Origin: Aaosphaeria pasadenensis
Lineage: Eukaryota > Ascomycota > Dothideomycetes > Pleosporales
Assembly: GCA_022813625.1 (NCBI GenBank)
Contig: JAKLMB010000008.1
Coordinates: 1,178,001 to 1,242,000 of the forward strand
Direction: 5' to 3'
Length of the DNA stretch: 64,000 nt
Position 1 is the stretch's first letter. Each line of letters starts with the position of its first letter. Shown one piece after another: positions 23,141 to 33,916 of the stretch. The translations under genes were made by a program, and so were the position numbers. The notes under the pieces are model-generated. The model was not told the DNA's origin, did not search any database, and saw only the letters and a program-made list of their open reading frames with translations.

Positions 23141-23920
23141 TGTGTGTAAAATATGTAAAATCGATTGTCTGAATTCGCGAAGCGGAATGGCATTTTCAAA
23201 AGCTGATATATTGTAGCTGTTGGATCGCCGAATCGGGCTGTGTGGCCTCCACGGGATCTCGGTCTCTCGTTTCGTTACGTGCGGCGAGCCACTGAGCGTA
23301 GATCCTGTGGCCGCCTCCACTTTTCTTCATGGCCTCACTGCTGATAATCTAGAACGATAGAAGTTAACGATGCTCATCGAGTCTCTTTTAATTCTCTTTG
23401 ATCTTGCGCCTATGATTTCGTACAGCCTCGATCGCAAGTCCAATCCTTTGACGCACAATGTTACGATCGCGTTGCCCGACTCTTTGCATAGGTCTTTATG
23501 AGATTGTTTACCACAAACTCATTCGACGTTCTTGTGCATATACCCGGCATCCCACGAACTCATTTCGGGTCGAGAGACCAGTCTTCCGACCCTCACATAC
23601 ATGCATTAAATCCTTCCACAACCCCGGGCATGTTAGGCGCCCAATTTCATGATGTCATGAACGTAGTAATGGTGAAATGGGTTAACAGTCACAGTCACTG
23701 CTGTTGTGAACAAAGGAGACAGATTCCGAGTATGTAAGGATAAGGTAGCAATTGGCTTGAGTTTTCTTTAATGCGCATCAGCGCTGCGCAATTACCCGTG
23801 AGATTTCGTCCTCTTACACCAAGGAGAAATACGTTGACCACATTGGTCCGCTCTAGTGGAAATTATATTGAATAGATGTCCAGATTTCTAAGATTAATTG
23901 AAACCTTACAATGCAACCTA
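23141..23920. other. Intergenic, P450 promoter / carB 3' side
   Basis: No supported gene. Open frames at 23458-23737 (plus) have no family match. Confidence 0.5.
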
Positions 23921-25798
23921 TCACCAATCTCCTATGAATCTCCCTGTTCCCAGCTTCCAATCCACCCGGGCCGCAATGGGACCAAAAATGCTCAGTATTA
24001 AACCAAGCAGCAGCAGGAACCCCATATGGATCCAACTCAACAAAGGAATGAATTGTACGCGATCAAGAGCGGCGATCTCCCCCGACTTTGGTTCTTTTCT
24101 TCTTCTTTGCTCTTCCTTAGCCCAGTCTGTTCTCAACGAGCAATCGGACATGACTTGCTCGGCTACCAACTTCGCGCCAGCTAGTACAATGGGTACGCCA
24201 GTCCCAGGGTGTGTGCTGGCGCCTACGAAATACAGAGATTTGATGTTGGGATGTTTCGTTTTGGGTCGAAAGGAAAGGACGTTGAAGAATGAGTGAGAGA
24301 GACCGAGAATTGCTCCTCGATCGAGATTGAATTTGTCTCTCCAGGTAGGAGGTGTATTTATGGATTGATGAACAATGTGAGGGGCGAGTGAGATGTTGAG
24401 ACGCGATTCGATAGTCGCTAGGATAGTCTTTCGTGCTGTTGCGACCATGGAATCCCAATTTTGGGTTGTACCAGAGGTGTTTGATTTACCTTTGTGCAAT
24501 TCGGTCGTAGAATCGAGTAGATGGCCGACGGGGACAAGGACAACCAAGGTGTCGCAACCTTCAGGTGCAGCAGTTGGATCTACGCGCGAGGGTACGTTGA
24601 CATAGAAACTCGGTTCGTCGGGGATCAGGTGCTTCTTGAAGATGCTATCGAAACTCTCTCTGTAGTTCTCAGCGAGGAAGATATTGTGCGCAGAGAGCTC
24701 CGTGAATCTTCTATCAAGGCCCCAATAAAAAGATATACTAGAGCAAGAGGCCTCTTTTTTGGATAATCGTTTCGAGTAGAATGTCGAGGGCAAGAGATTT
24801 GTGTATGAATATACAAGATCAGCATTGCAAATAACGACGTCTGCCTCAAGAACTTCATTAGTGCCCTCGATAATGACGCCTTTAGCTCGTGTTCCGTCTT
24901 CGGATAGTAGAATCTGAGAGATTCCAGTTTTAAGGCGATACTTCACGCCCAAGCGCTTGCCGACGTTCACCAAGCCCTCGACGACCTACAAAGATCAGCA
25001 CCGAACAGCATTGTGCGTAGCAGCTATCTAGCTATCGAGTACAACATACCTTGTGGAAACCGCCGATTGGATACCAAATGCCCTCAGCCAATTCTGTATA
25101 TTGGAGCAAGGAATAGGTTCCTGGGGCATCAAAGGGACTCATCCCCATGTACATACTAGCAAAAGTAAAGACGCGCCTCAACCTTTCCGTCCAAAAGTAC
25201 TTGCTCGCCCGGCCATAGATACTTTCAAATGGATGCAATTGCAAGACATGTCGCAAAAAGCTTGGTCTCGTCATGCTCAATAGGGAATAGAAATTCTTCT
25301 TCAAAACATGGGTTACGGAATGCTCGTAATGGCGATGAGCTTCCTGCAGAAATGAGAGGTAGCGCTCAAAGCCATCTTTGCCCTCGAAACGTTCGATTTC
25401 GGACTTCATGGTGGCAAGATCGGTCGATAAGGCGAAAGATTTGTTGTCGTGAAAGTGGATGTTGTAATTGGGCTCACACTTGACGAGCTTGATGCCTTCA
25501 TCCTCCATCGTAGTTCCAAGCTCACGAAAGGTTTCATGGAAAAGATGAGGGAGTAACAAGAGACTCGGCCCTTGATCGAATCGCTGTGCAGCTTGTCAGA
25601 GAACTCCCATCATGCCAAAAACATGCAATGTGTGCATACGTATCCATCTTCGTGTATCAGCGAGCACCGTCCTCCCGTGAAGTCATTCTTCTCGATCACG
25701 GTAACTTCGCATCCTGACTTGCGTAATCGAGCTGCGGTAGCGACACCACCAACACCAGCGCCGACTATAATAACGCTTGGTTTACGTATCCTTCCCAT
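23921..25798 (-). CDS. carB: Phytoene desaturase
   Basis: A 585-residue FAD enzyme (AL-1/CarB family) that introduces successive double bonds into phytoene, giving lycopene or more desaturated carotenes at internal membranes. The exons are 25798-25640, 25583-25050 and 24985-23921. The donors are GTATGC and GTATGT and all phases close. Residues 9-37 are the dinucleotide-binding fold (VIIVGAGVGGVATAARLRKS). RFDQGPSLLLLP follows at the first join. The C-terminal signature YFVGASTHPGTGVPIVLAGAK is present, then a hydrophobic tail helix (GFLLLLGLILSIFGPIA), as in other fungal CarB proteins. The length is normal. It is the last minus-strand gene of the carX-carO-carB run. Light induction through the white-collar complex is usual for the family but is not shown here. 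Confidence 0.96.
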
Positions 25799-26640
25799 GT
25801 CGAAACTTTGAACCTGAATATCACGGGATGTGATTGACAAAGTATTGTTTAATCTGCAGACGCGTAGGCGCCAAGTTGTTGACAGATAAAGTCATGACGT
25901 CTTGTCCATTCCCACCAAGGATCGGGGTGATTGCACTGAAATACCGATGTAAAGACTCAACACAAAATACCAGATGCACACGGCGCTTAGGACATTGATG
26001 TAGAACAAAAGATAAGGGCAATGTAAGTCTTTTTAATCCACCAAGGTCTTGAATATTATTACTACTTGTTATGGCGGCGAGAAATGAGCAAACTTAGAGA
26101 GGTAACGATCGACCCCAAGTTCGATTGGAGTCTTGGTCTAGCCGAATTCGGAAAACCATTCCTCTGCTTGTATATGGCGCTTGTACTCGTATGCTGTGGG
26201 TATTATATGATTTATGACTCTAACGAGCTTTCACAGATCCTCCCGCCCAACATCAATGACGCCTCGTTCTAACCTTGTTGATTTCATCGAGATTACATAG
26301 ATGTGTTCCTGAAACGGTTCCACGATTCACTGTATCTTAGGGTTTGTTTGTCATCACTCAGCAAATGTAAAGTAGGTCCGTATTAATACTTTGCTAAAAA
26401 GAAATCAAGACAATACAGGCGTGCAATTCCTTCCGACTTTATGTTCATATATCAGAGACGTACATGTATACAACGTACGATGAATTACCATTTCGAATAG
26501 TAAGTAGCGCAATATCTTTCCTCCGTCCATTACTGCCCTCTCCGCCTTATGTTCTGATTCATTCTGCCTTAGCTACGCATTGATTGTTTCTTCAAGCATT
26601 CTTCTCCTCGCATTTTGGTAAATGGCTGATATGGAATTGG
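25799..26640. promoter_or_regulatory. Intergenic carB promoter region
   Basis: 842 bp between carO (stop at 26641) and the carB start. It must carry the carB promoter and the carO terminator. I found no certain light-response element. The open frame at 26066-26272 (plus) is unsupported. Confidence 0.45.
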
Positions 26641-27801
26641 CTAGACTGTAGTATTCGCAACCTGCGCTGGTGGAGCACCAGTACCAGTCGTCACTGTACC
26701 AGGCGCGGTATGATAGCCAGAAGTAACGCCGGTGGTAGGCTCAGGATGTTCAGTGGCGTGAACACCATTAGTTACGCCGTTTGTAGTACCAGGAGCTGCA
26801 TGGACACCATTGGTATGGCCGTTCGTAGCTCCGTGCTTTTCATGCAATCCCTGGGTTCCACCACGGTAACTTGGGTCATCCTCATAATCGCGAATGGCCA
26901 ATCCCAAACGAGCGGGATCAATGTTCCTGTGTCCCCAGATCAAGAGGGCACCAAAGACGGGTTTTGCAAGGAAGTCAAGGATGCCGTAAAACACGGCCTC
27001 GGAGTCGGGGGCGATGATGTTTCCTCCCTCACAGACTCCCCATGCGATTGGATAGAGGGTCCAGAGGAGAGCAGTCAAAGAGCCACAGTAGAAAAACACC
27101 CTGCGGACATCATCGCCAAGTATGGAAGAGTGACGGCGGGCTTCCCAAACAAGCTGATAGAGGATGTAGAATAGCGCAGCGCAACCTATGGCGGCTGTTA
27201 ATATATAGACGTACATCCTTCCAAGCAGACATACCGAACGTAAAGTAACCCCACTTGTAGGTAGAGCGGACCAGTGCACCGATAAGACCAGTAACAATCA
27301 TGATTTCGTCAATCAGGATGACCCATAAGATTGTTGGCCACGGCATACCGGCTGTAAGTAGTAAATCCATTAGAAGTAGGGGAGTGGTAATGAACCAGTC
27401 GATATATCGAACATAGAAGATCTCACGATAGAGCCCACGGACTTTAGGATTAGAGCGACGAAACTCAACGGCAATAGGAGTGAAGCCAAGATTAGAGCCC
27501 ATTGTAAAGTAGGCGATGGCAGCGACGAGCACAATAGCAGCAGTAATGTAATGGAAAATACGATCGCGACGATGTTTCGTGAACGCTAGACCAATGAAAG
27601 CCATAGCCGCGACAGTCATAATAGCACAAATGGCAAAATAAAAGTCTGATCCACGACGGGTGATGGCGATTTCGGCAAGTCTTCCATTGACGAAATTGTC
27701 TATTAGAATATGTGAGCATTCCTATCTTCTGGCAATGAGCGTAACGGCAACTCACTGTTGATTCGCACTGCATCGTTTCTCCGTGCCTCGATTGAGTCCA
27801 T
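26641..27801 (-). CDS. carO: Microbial rhodopsin, CarO-type light-driven proton pump
   Basis: A 351-residue, seven-helix retinal protein of the fungal opsin family. The exons are 27801-27756, 27699-27235 and 27185-26641. The 49-bp second intron ends ATAG; this acceptor, not the CAG nine bases earlier, gives the conserved YFTFGCAALFY. Visible functional residues, with bacteriorhodopsin equivalents, are D116 (D85, proton acceptor; RYIDWFITTP), D127 (D96, donor; LLLMD), D241 (D212) and K245 (K216, retinal Schiff base; LDFLAKPVFG). Both carboxylates are kept, which is the pattern of a proton pump. Residues from about 289 form a soluble tail with TNGVH repeats. It lies between carX, which should make its retinal, and carB. 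Plasma-membrane location is likely. Confidence 0.95.
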
Positions 27802-28780
27802 TGTGTCTGGCCTATGATTGCAGAATATGTCGAAGGAGCTGTGAGTAATCTGAAGCGTAGCACATGCCACATGGAAATCTTGGGTGAAACCAGTTTATGT
27901 AGGGCGCTTCCAAATAGTAAAATGCATGACGCACGTGTCTATACTCGAACATCCTTCCAGTGCAGTTGCATCCAGAATTATCATAAAGTCACCGCGAGCT
28001 ATGGGATGCATCATGTGAGCATGTCATCTACACGTAAATTCATCAACTTTACTCGAAAACGGTGCCGGGACGTTCCGGTCTAGATCGAAACTCGTGAGAG
28101 CATCTTGAACAGGATTGGTGCATTTGAGGGCTGGTGATATGCTACCTCCTCCTGGTAGATATCTATGATGTAAATGTAGGGATAGCTCTTTGTCCCGGGA
28201 TTGATTCTGTCCAGTAGCCTCCCGCGCTAGCGCTTGATGTTGCTCTTCCCCAATCTACTTTGATGTGAATGGTGAGCCTTGCCACCAATTAGACGGTAGA
28301 GTGAATGAGAGATGTCAGATCAAGCCTTTCTGAGCGGGGCCAGCAAGGTGGGAGGGGAGTTAAAATGTACGTCGAATGTACTTGTCGGTCTAGACTACCC
28401 CGTCTGTTCCAACTGTAAACAGGCATCGCTTTGGTAACATAACATCTGAATATCATATCGGATGCCAAAATAGAAAGTTCGGCGGCAGAGTATGGAGAAC
28501 GAATTCGTACCCTGGCAGGTCTGCACATGTTGTGGATACAGCCATGCTAATGTGTGCCTACGCAGTAGAAATCGCACGCCCCTTACGGCTGGTAAAATGT
28601 CGTAAACCGCAGTTCTCCGGGTGGATGCGCTTTGATTCTAATATCGATTGAGTGCGTTATCCTCTAATATAATCTTGGGTATATTGCTATTTTCTCATCT
28701 GTGAGGCTTAGATAATAGATATTAAGAAATCTCAGCGCGGCGTCATGATCATACCCTCAAAGTCAAGTTGATTCCAACAT
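27802..28780. promoter_or_regulatory. Intergenic carO promoter region
   Basis: 979 bp between the carX stop and the carO start. It should hold the carO promoter. Minus-strand open frames at 28289-28577 have no family match. Confidence 0.45.
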
Positions 28781-30917
28781 CTATCCTGACGCTGCGATCA
28801 TCGTACCTTTCACTTTAGACCACAATGTTTTTGGTTTGTCAACAGGCATAGTCCTTGTCAGCTCGACGGGTCTCTGTAAACGAATTTGATCTTCCGTGAA
28901 CCAATTGCCGTGCAGCCCGTACGGAACCCGCTGTGGTAAAGATATTCTTGTGATGACATCTTGCATATTCTTGGCATCGATAATCCACAACTCGGAAACT
29001 GCTCCCTCGGGGCATTCCCCAAATCGATTCAATTGAGCTTCATTGAAGGCGTAAAACAAAAGGTAGCCATCATCTTCAGATTCAGGTTTGTCACGGGAGA
29101 CAAACCGCGCTTCCTGTGCGTACCACCCATCAGGCATACGAAATGCTTTGATTGGATCTTGATCTTCGGCACTTGAAAAGATCTGTGATATGCTACGCGT
29201 ATCCACACATCCCGTCACAGGTTCTGGCCGTCTATCTTGAGCTCGTGTTAGAAGTGTCAAGACATCCATCTTCACCAGGACATCAATTTTTGTAGCTTTT
29301 CCGAGAGCAGCACCGAAGGACTCGTGGGATGTACTGCAACCGTAGATGTATTTCGCAGCCGACATATCAACGGCTGGGTTCAGAGTGGGGAATTCGAAAG
29401 GTATTGACGAAAGCGCATACTGGTGGGTCACCGTCGGAATTGGGGAGTCGAGAGAGAACCGATAGTAGTAGAGACGACACTGCTCTTCGTCGTCACTTGA
29501 AATTGGCGGATCTTTGCATGGGGGCGTTGCATTGTAGGCAACCTTGGCTTGCCGTTGCTCAGACAGAAGCGGCTCGAGCTCGCCGAGCTTCTCAGTCTTG
29601 TCGATATCATCGTCAAGGTCATACTTCGCAAAGAAGGACATGCGGGGGCGCTTGGTTACTACTTCTTTGCGGTGAGGATGCGGAGGAGGTGTAAGATTGC
29701 CAGCACTGAAGACGAGGGATGCAGACGTAAGACGACAGGTCAATAGATTTACGGCCGCCGTGTTGCCATGCGCATCATTTTCGTCCCAGGTGTTCGCCGT
29801 ATGAAAAATACAACATCCGTCTGTTTCGAACCACTTCACCTTTTCCGGTTGTCGGCGAGGGAAGACACCAAAACGAGCAGGGCTGTCTGGTTCAAAGCAG
29901 ACTACAGGGTGGTTCCGAAGCAGGTTGAATGGGGTTAGAGTCAGAGGAAGATCGAGAATGACAGTGTTGTTGCGGGATACTCCAAAATCGTGCATCATCT
30001 TGCCACCCGAACACCCGGGAACGGGAGCGTTCAGTAAACGTGGAAGAGGGGTTCCAGGTGTCCTTTCCGGTGGGATCACCGAATAGTGTACATATGGAGC
30101 CACAAATGTGCAGTGGAAAAGTATCATTTCCCCTGTGCATGGATCAACCTTTGGGTGTCCTGTGGTCCATTCTTTCATGAAACTGAGGACTCCTTTTCCA
30201 CCAAACCTGGCATCTCGTTCATCAGTGCCTTGACACAACACTTCCTCTCCCTCTGCCTGTTTCCCGTCGTACCAGCCGACAGTTTCAAGGCCGGGAAGCC
30301 TCACACGCATCGGAGGCCCGCTTTCGCATGTAGCTAAAGCACGTCCATCGTGATATATTATTCCGGTATTGGCGACGCTGATTCTTTTGATGGCCTGCTG
30401 CGAGCCGGGTAGGTGAGATAATAGTACAAGGAAGATGCTTCGAAAGATGCGTATTAATATTACGATTAGACTTGCAATTGGACTGACGAGCGTTGCAATG
30501 CTAGGAAGTATGGGCGTTTGTAAATTCGTATTCTCAAAACTCGAAAGACAGACGTCGGTCAATATGTACTGATTGACAAAGTGTGGTGTGACGCGGTTCG
30601 ATCCAGGAGATGACCGTTTGAAGAGTACTCCAGCAAGCATTCCATCGCCATCAAACCAGTGGGCATCTCTCCCGAGATCCGAATTGGAGACCGTATTACC
30701 ACCATTGCGAACATACTGTCCGCCCAAGAGCTCCGAGGGTATGGACCCAATGTACGAGCATGGTGTTGATTGAAAGGTATCCGTGACAGGAGCAAAGTTG
30801 CCAGTGAGGTATCTTAGAGGAAGTTAGTATGACATTTACTTACAGAACATTAGCCCATGAAGTAGTAACTTACGGATGTTCAGATCTTCGCTTCCTTTTC
30901 CCTACAATGGTGGACAT
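28781..30917 (-). CDS. carX: Retinal-forming carotenoid oxygenase
   Basis: A carotenoid cleavage dioxygenase of 691 residues. The exons are 30917-30874 and 30812-28781, and the join reads SEHPYLTGNFAPVTDTF, the normal N-terminus of the family. The four iron-binding histidines are present: H234 (HPKVDP), H289 (MMHDFG), H352 (FHTANTWDE) and H649 (YGLHGNWF). An insert with a hydrophobic stretch (about residues 113-150) and the length fit CarX rather than the shorter torulene oxygenase CarT. CarX cleaves beta-carotene symmetrically to retinal, the opsin chromophore. An in-frame ATG at 31070 would add 51 residues, but a seven-codon upstream ORF overlaps it, so 30917 is preferred. It is divergent from carRA and upstream of carO on the same strand. 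Confidence 0.93.
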
Positions 30918-31059
30918 CGCAACTGACGCCTCCCTGATAAGTGGGCGTACAGACGAAGTGAATAAGCCCGAATGTATAGATGGGCGCCCCTGTCTAAGTC
31001 TCGTGTGAAACCCGTACTGCAGTAGTGGAGGGGGGAGTGATCGCAGTAAGATTGATCTC

Positions 31060-31080
31060 TCAAGTCCCATTATTGTCCAT
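31060..31080 (-). promoter_or_regulatory. Short upstream ORF overlapping the alternative carX start
   Basis: ATG at 31080 opens a frame of six codons plus TGA and overlaps the in-frame carX ATG at 31070 in another frame. If transcribed, it would favour initiation further down at 30917. It is seen only in sequence. Confidence 0.4.
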
Positions 31081-31571
31081 TCGGCCCAAGCACATGCATT
31101 TCCAGGACTGACGTGAACGGCACCTCATCCTACAAGGGTCTAGAAGCTTGTTCAGCAGGCGTGTGTGATTATCTTGATATCCAAGGCCAAAGAGCTGGCG
31201 ACCGGATGGCTCGGAGAGAAGGATAGGGTTCTATGATGGGGAATTGGAGGTATTATTCGTTGCTTCACACGATTCTCTGATTGGCAATAGGAATGATGAC
31301 GTCGTGATTAAACGTCCTCTAGTCCATGCTAACCAGATTCGGGCTAGATACATTCACCATAGTCTTTGGCACGTCGCCCAAGTCCTCAACGACAACTCGA
31401 TTATCGGTCATGGACGCCTTTTCTGTTGTCGTTCCTGTTTTGCGCCTACAGCCGTGCCGTTGTGCTTTAGCACGCCCCTGCATTCGGCGTTTAGCATCAA
31501 CGTGAATTATCGCGTTTGCATGGAGCTCAATAGATTGACGACCAATACACTGACCTGTGCGACGCAACGCA
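31081..31571. promoter_or_regulatory. Divergent promoter between carX and carRA
   Basis: About 500 bp separate the two divergent carotenoid genes, so shared control is likely. A cluster of GATA-type motifs (GATTATCTTGATATC) lies at 31167-31181, and TGACGTCG lies near 31293. Fungal light regulators of the white-collar type are GATA zinc-finger proteins, but binding here is only a guess. Confidence 0.45.
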
Positions 31572-33511
31572 ATGGGCTTCGAATATGCTTTGGTGTATGT
31601 TGTGTCGTGGAAAGCAAGGAGTGCAATTTATACGTGGCTGACAATCTCGTGATAGGCACGTCAAGTACACAATTCCTCCTGCAATACTTCTCACACAGTT
31701 GTACCGGCCTCTTTTCTCCAAGCTTGACGCCTACAAAATCGTCTTCCTAATCACGGCATGTGAAGCCACCTAACATCCATACAAAGCTTTCGCTAATTAT
31801 TGTAGATTGCTGTGGTGTCTACCATACCTTGGGATTCGTACCTGATTCGCACGCGGATATGGAGCTATCCGTCACACGTCATTATTGGCCCGAAGTTGTT
31901 CGACATTCCCATTGAAGAGGTCTTCTTCTTCATCATTCAGACGTACAACACTTCCCTGTTCTATCTAATACTCAGTAAACCCACATTCCAGCCAATCTAC
32001 CTCCGCGTCGAAAGACACGGCTCAGACCGGCTATGGCCCTGGTATAAATTGATCGGCCAGTGGTCGTTTATAAGCATCATTGCGCTGGGTTGGAGCTTGG
32101 TGAAAGGTGGTGGTGAGGGAACCTACACTGGATTGATCCTTATTTGGGCAGTACCTTTTTTGCTTCTGCTTTGGTGTGTACTCAGAATATAAAATGAAGA
32201 CTCACACTGAACATTAGCAGGTCACTGGCATACCAATTCATTCTCGGACTTCCGCTCTCGAATACGCTAGTGCCCATCGCTATTCCTACACTGTATCTAT
32301 GGATCATCGACACATTGGCATTGAAAAGAGGCACGTGGGTCATAAACACTGGCACGAAAGTTGGTCTACATCTTTGGGACGGATTGGAAATCGAGGAAGC
32401 CCTCTTCTTCTTGGTCACCAACACCTTGATCATCTTTGGCCAAATTGCATTCGATCACGCGCTGTCGATCCTGTACACATTTCCAGACCTCTTCCCCGAT
32501 GCGCCGCTCTTGCCATCACCCCTCCTACTCATCCGCGCACTGTTAACAGCAGTGTACCGATGGGACGAAGACAGGATCAACGGACTCAAGGAGGCAGTTA
32601 CGCGGTTGAAAAAGAAGAGCCGGAGTTTTTACCTCGCGAGTTCGACCTTCCAAGGTCAACTCCGGACAGACTTGCTTCTTCTCTACTCGTTCTGTCGCGT
32701 AGCCGACGACCTCGTGGACGACGCAACCACCGCTTCGGAAGCCAGCGCGTGGATAGCCAAGCTCCACCGCTACCTCGAACTCATCTACTCTCTTGAAGAA
32801 AAGACAGACACTCGAATAAGCGACTACGTCGTACAAAACTTTCCCCCGGGGACACGATACGCTCTCCTCCAGCTTCCCTACCTCAAAATCTCCCGCCAAC
32901 CCCTCGAAGACCTGCTCCACGGCTTCGAAACGGACCTCGAATTCAACACGACTTCCCACCCTATCAACACGGAATCAGACCTCCAGACGTACGCGCACCG
33001 CGTGGCAGGCACAGTAGCGCGGATGTGCATCGAGTGCATCTTCTACGATTACCAATGCTCCGCTACTACACCCTCCTTCGGGAGAGACCAGAAACAGCGC
33101 ATCATCGACGCGGGAGACGTCGCCGGCATCGCGCTGCAGTACGTCAACATTGCGCGCGACATCGCCGTGGACGCAAAGATGGGAAGAGTGTACATTCCGA
33201 CCACGTGGCTGACCGCCGAAGGCCTGTCGCACGATTCGATTTTGAAAGATCCCCACGGCGTACATGTGGAAAGCCTGCGCACGAAGTTACTAGACAAGGC
33301 GTTCGCGCTTTACGATCAAGCCAGCGAGGCCATCGAGGAGCTTCCCATCGAGGCGAGGGGCCCCATCCGTGTGGCCGTGGAGAGCTACATGGAGATCGGG
33401 CGGGTCTTGAGGCAGGAAGGATATGTTGTGAAAGCCGGGAGAGCAACTGTGCCAACGATCAGGAGATTGAGGGTTGCGTGGAAAGCCTTGAAGGGTCGGC
33501 TGCAGAAATGA
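31572..33511 (+). CDS. carRA: Bifunctional lycopene cyclase / phytoene synthase
   Basis: A 593-residue fusion (AL-2/CarRA). The N-terminal membrane part cyclises lycopene; the C-terminal part joins two geranylgeranyl diphosphates into phytoene. The exons are 31572-31594 (only 23 nt), 31656-31755, 31806-32173 and 32221-33511. The joins give MGFEYALVHVKYTIPPA, FLIT followed by IAVVSTIPWDSYLI, and LLLWSLAYQFILGLP, all family-typical. The second intron (31756-31805) needs a GC donor, because no GT donor keeps the frame and the alignment length. Two cyclase repeats with PWD and IEEVFFF/IEEALFF are seen. The synthase aspartate motifs are RVADDLVDD (D326-D330) and NIARDIAVDAKMGRVY. The length is normal. 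It is the pathway entry enzyme of the cluster. Confidence 0.96.
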
Positions 33512-33916
33512 TGAGGATACGTCGGCTTGGTTTGACGTTGAAAAGTAAGGTGGAAGGTCAAGGATAATGATTAGGTGTCGATGCCATCTTATTTCATCTG
33601 GAAGATACCCGTTGCATAGACTTTTCCACTCCTTGTAGCTGCTTCTTACTGCTCGAGAAATCACCTGTTGATTTGATACCTATGCATTGCTACGAACAAG
33701 TGCCCCAAAAGAGCTATGTAGATGAGAAAAAAATCCATTCCCACAAAGGTACGGGGTATTTAAGCATGCCGAATATAATGCCGAAATGCGAAAAGATTTA
33801 AAAATCGCTGCGTTTCACACGACCAGATATATTCTTCCTCCTTCCAACTACCGTGTATCATTTGAATTTTGTTGCTTCATCGTTGTTTAAGATGGCCATC
33901 CTTGTTGTATATATTC
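33512..33916. other. Intergenic 3' region of convergent genes
   Basis: It lies between the carRA stop (plus) and the annexin stop (minus). Nothing further was seen. Confidence 0.5.

Noticed and set aside
26066..26272. Small plus-strand frame between carB and carO
   Set aside because: Short, no family and lying inside the carB promoter. It has one hydrophobic stretch but no other support.
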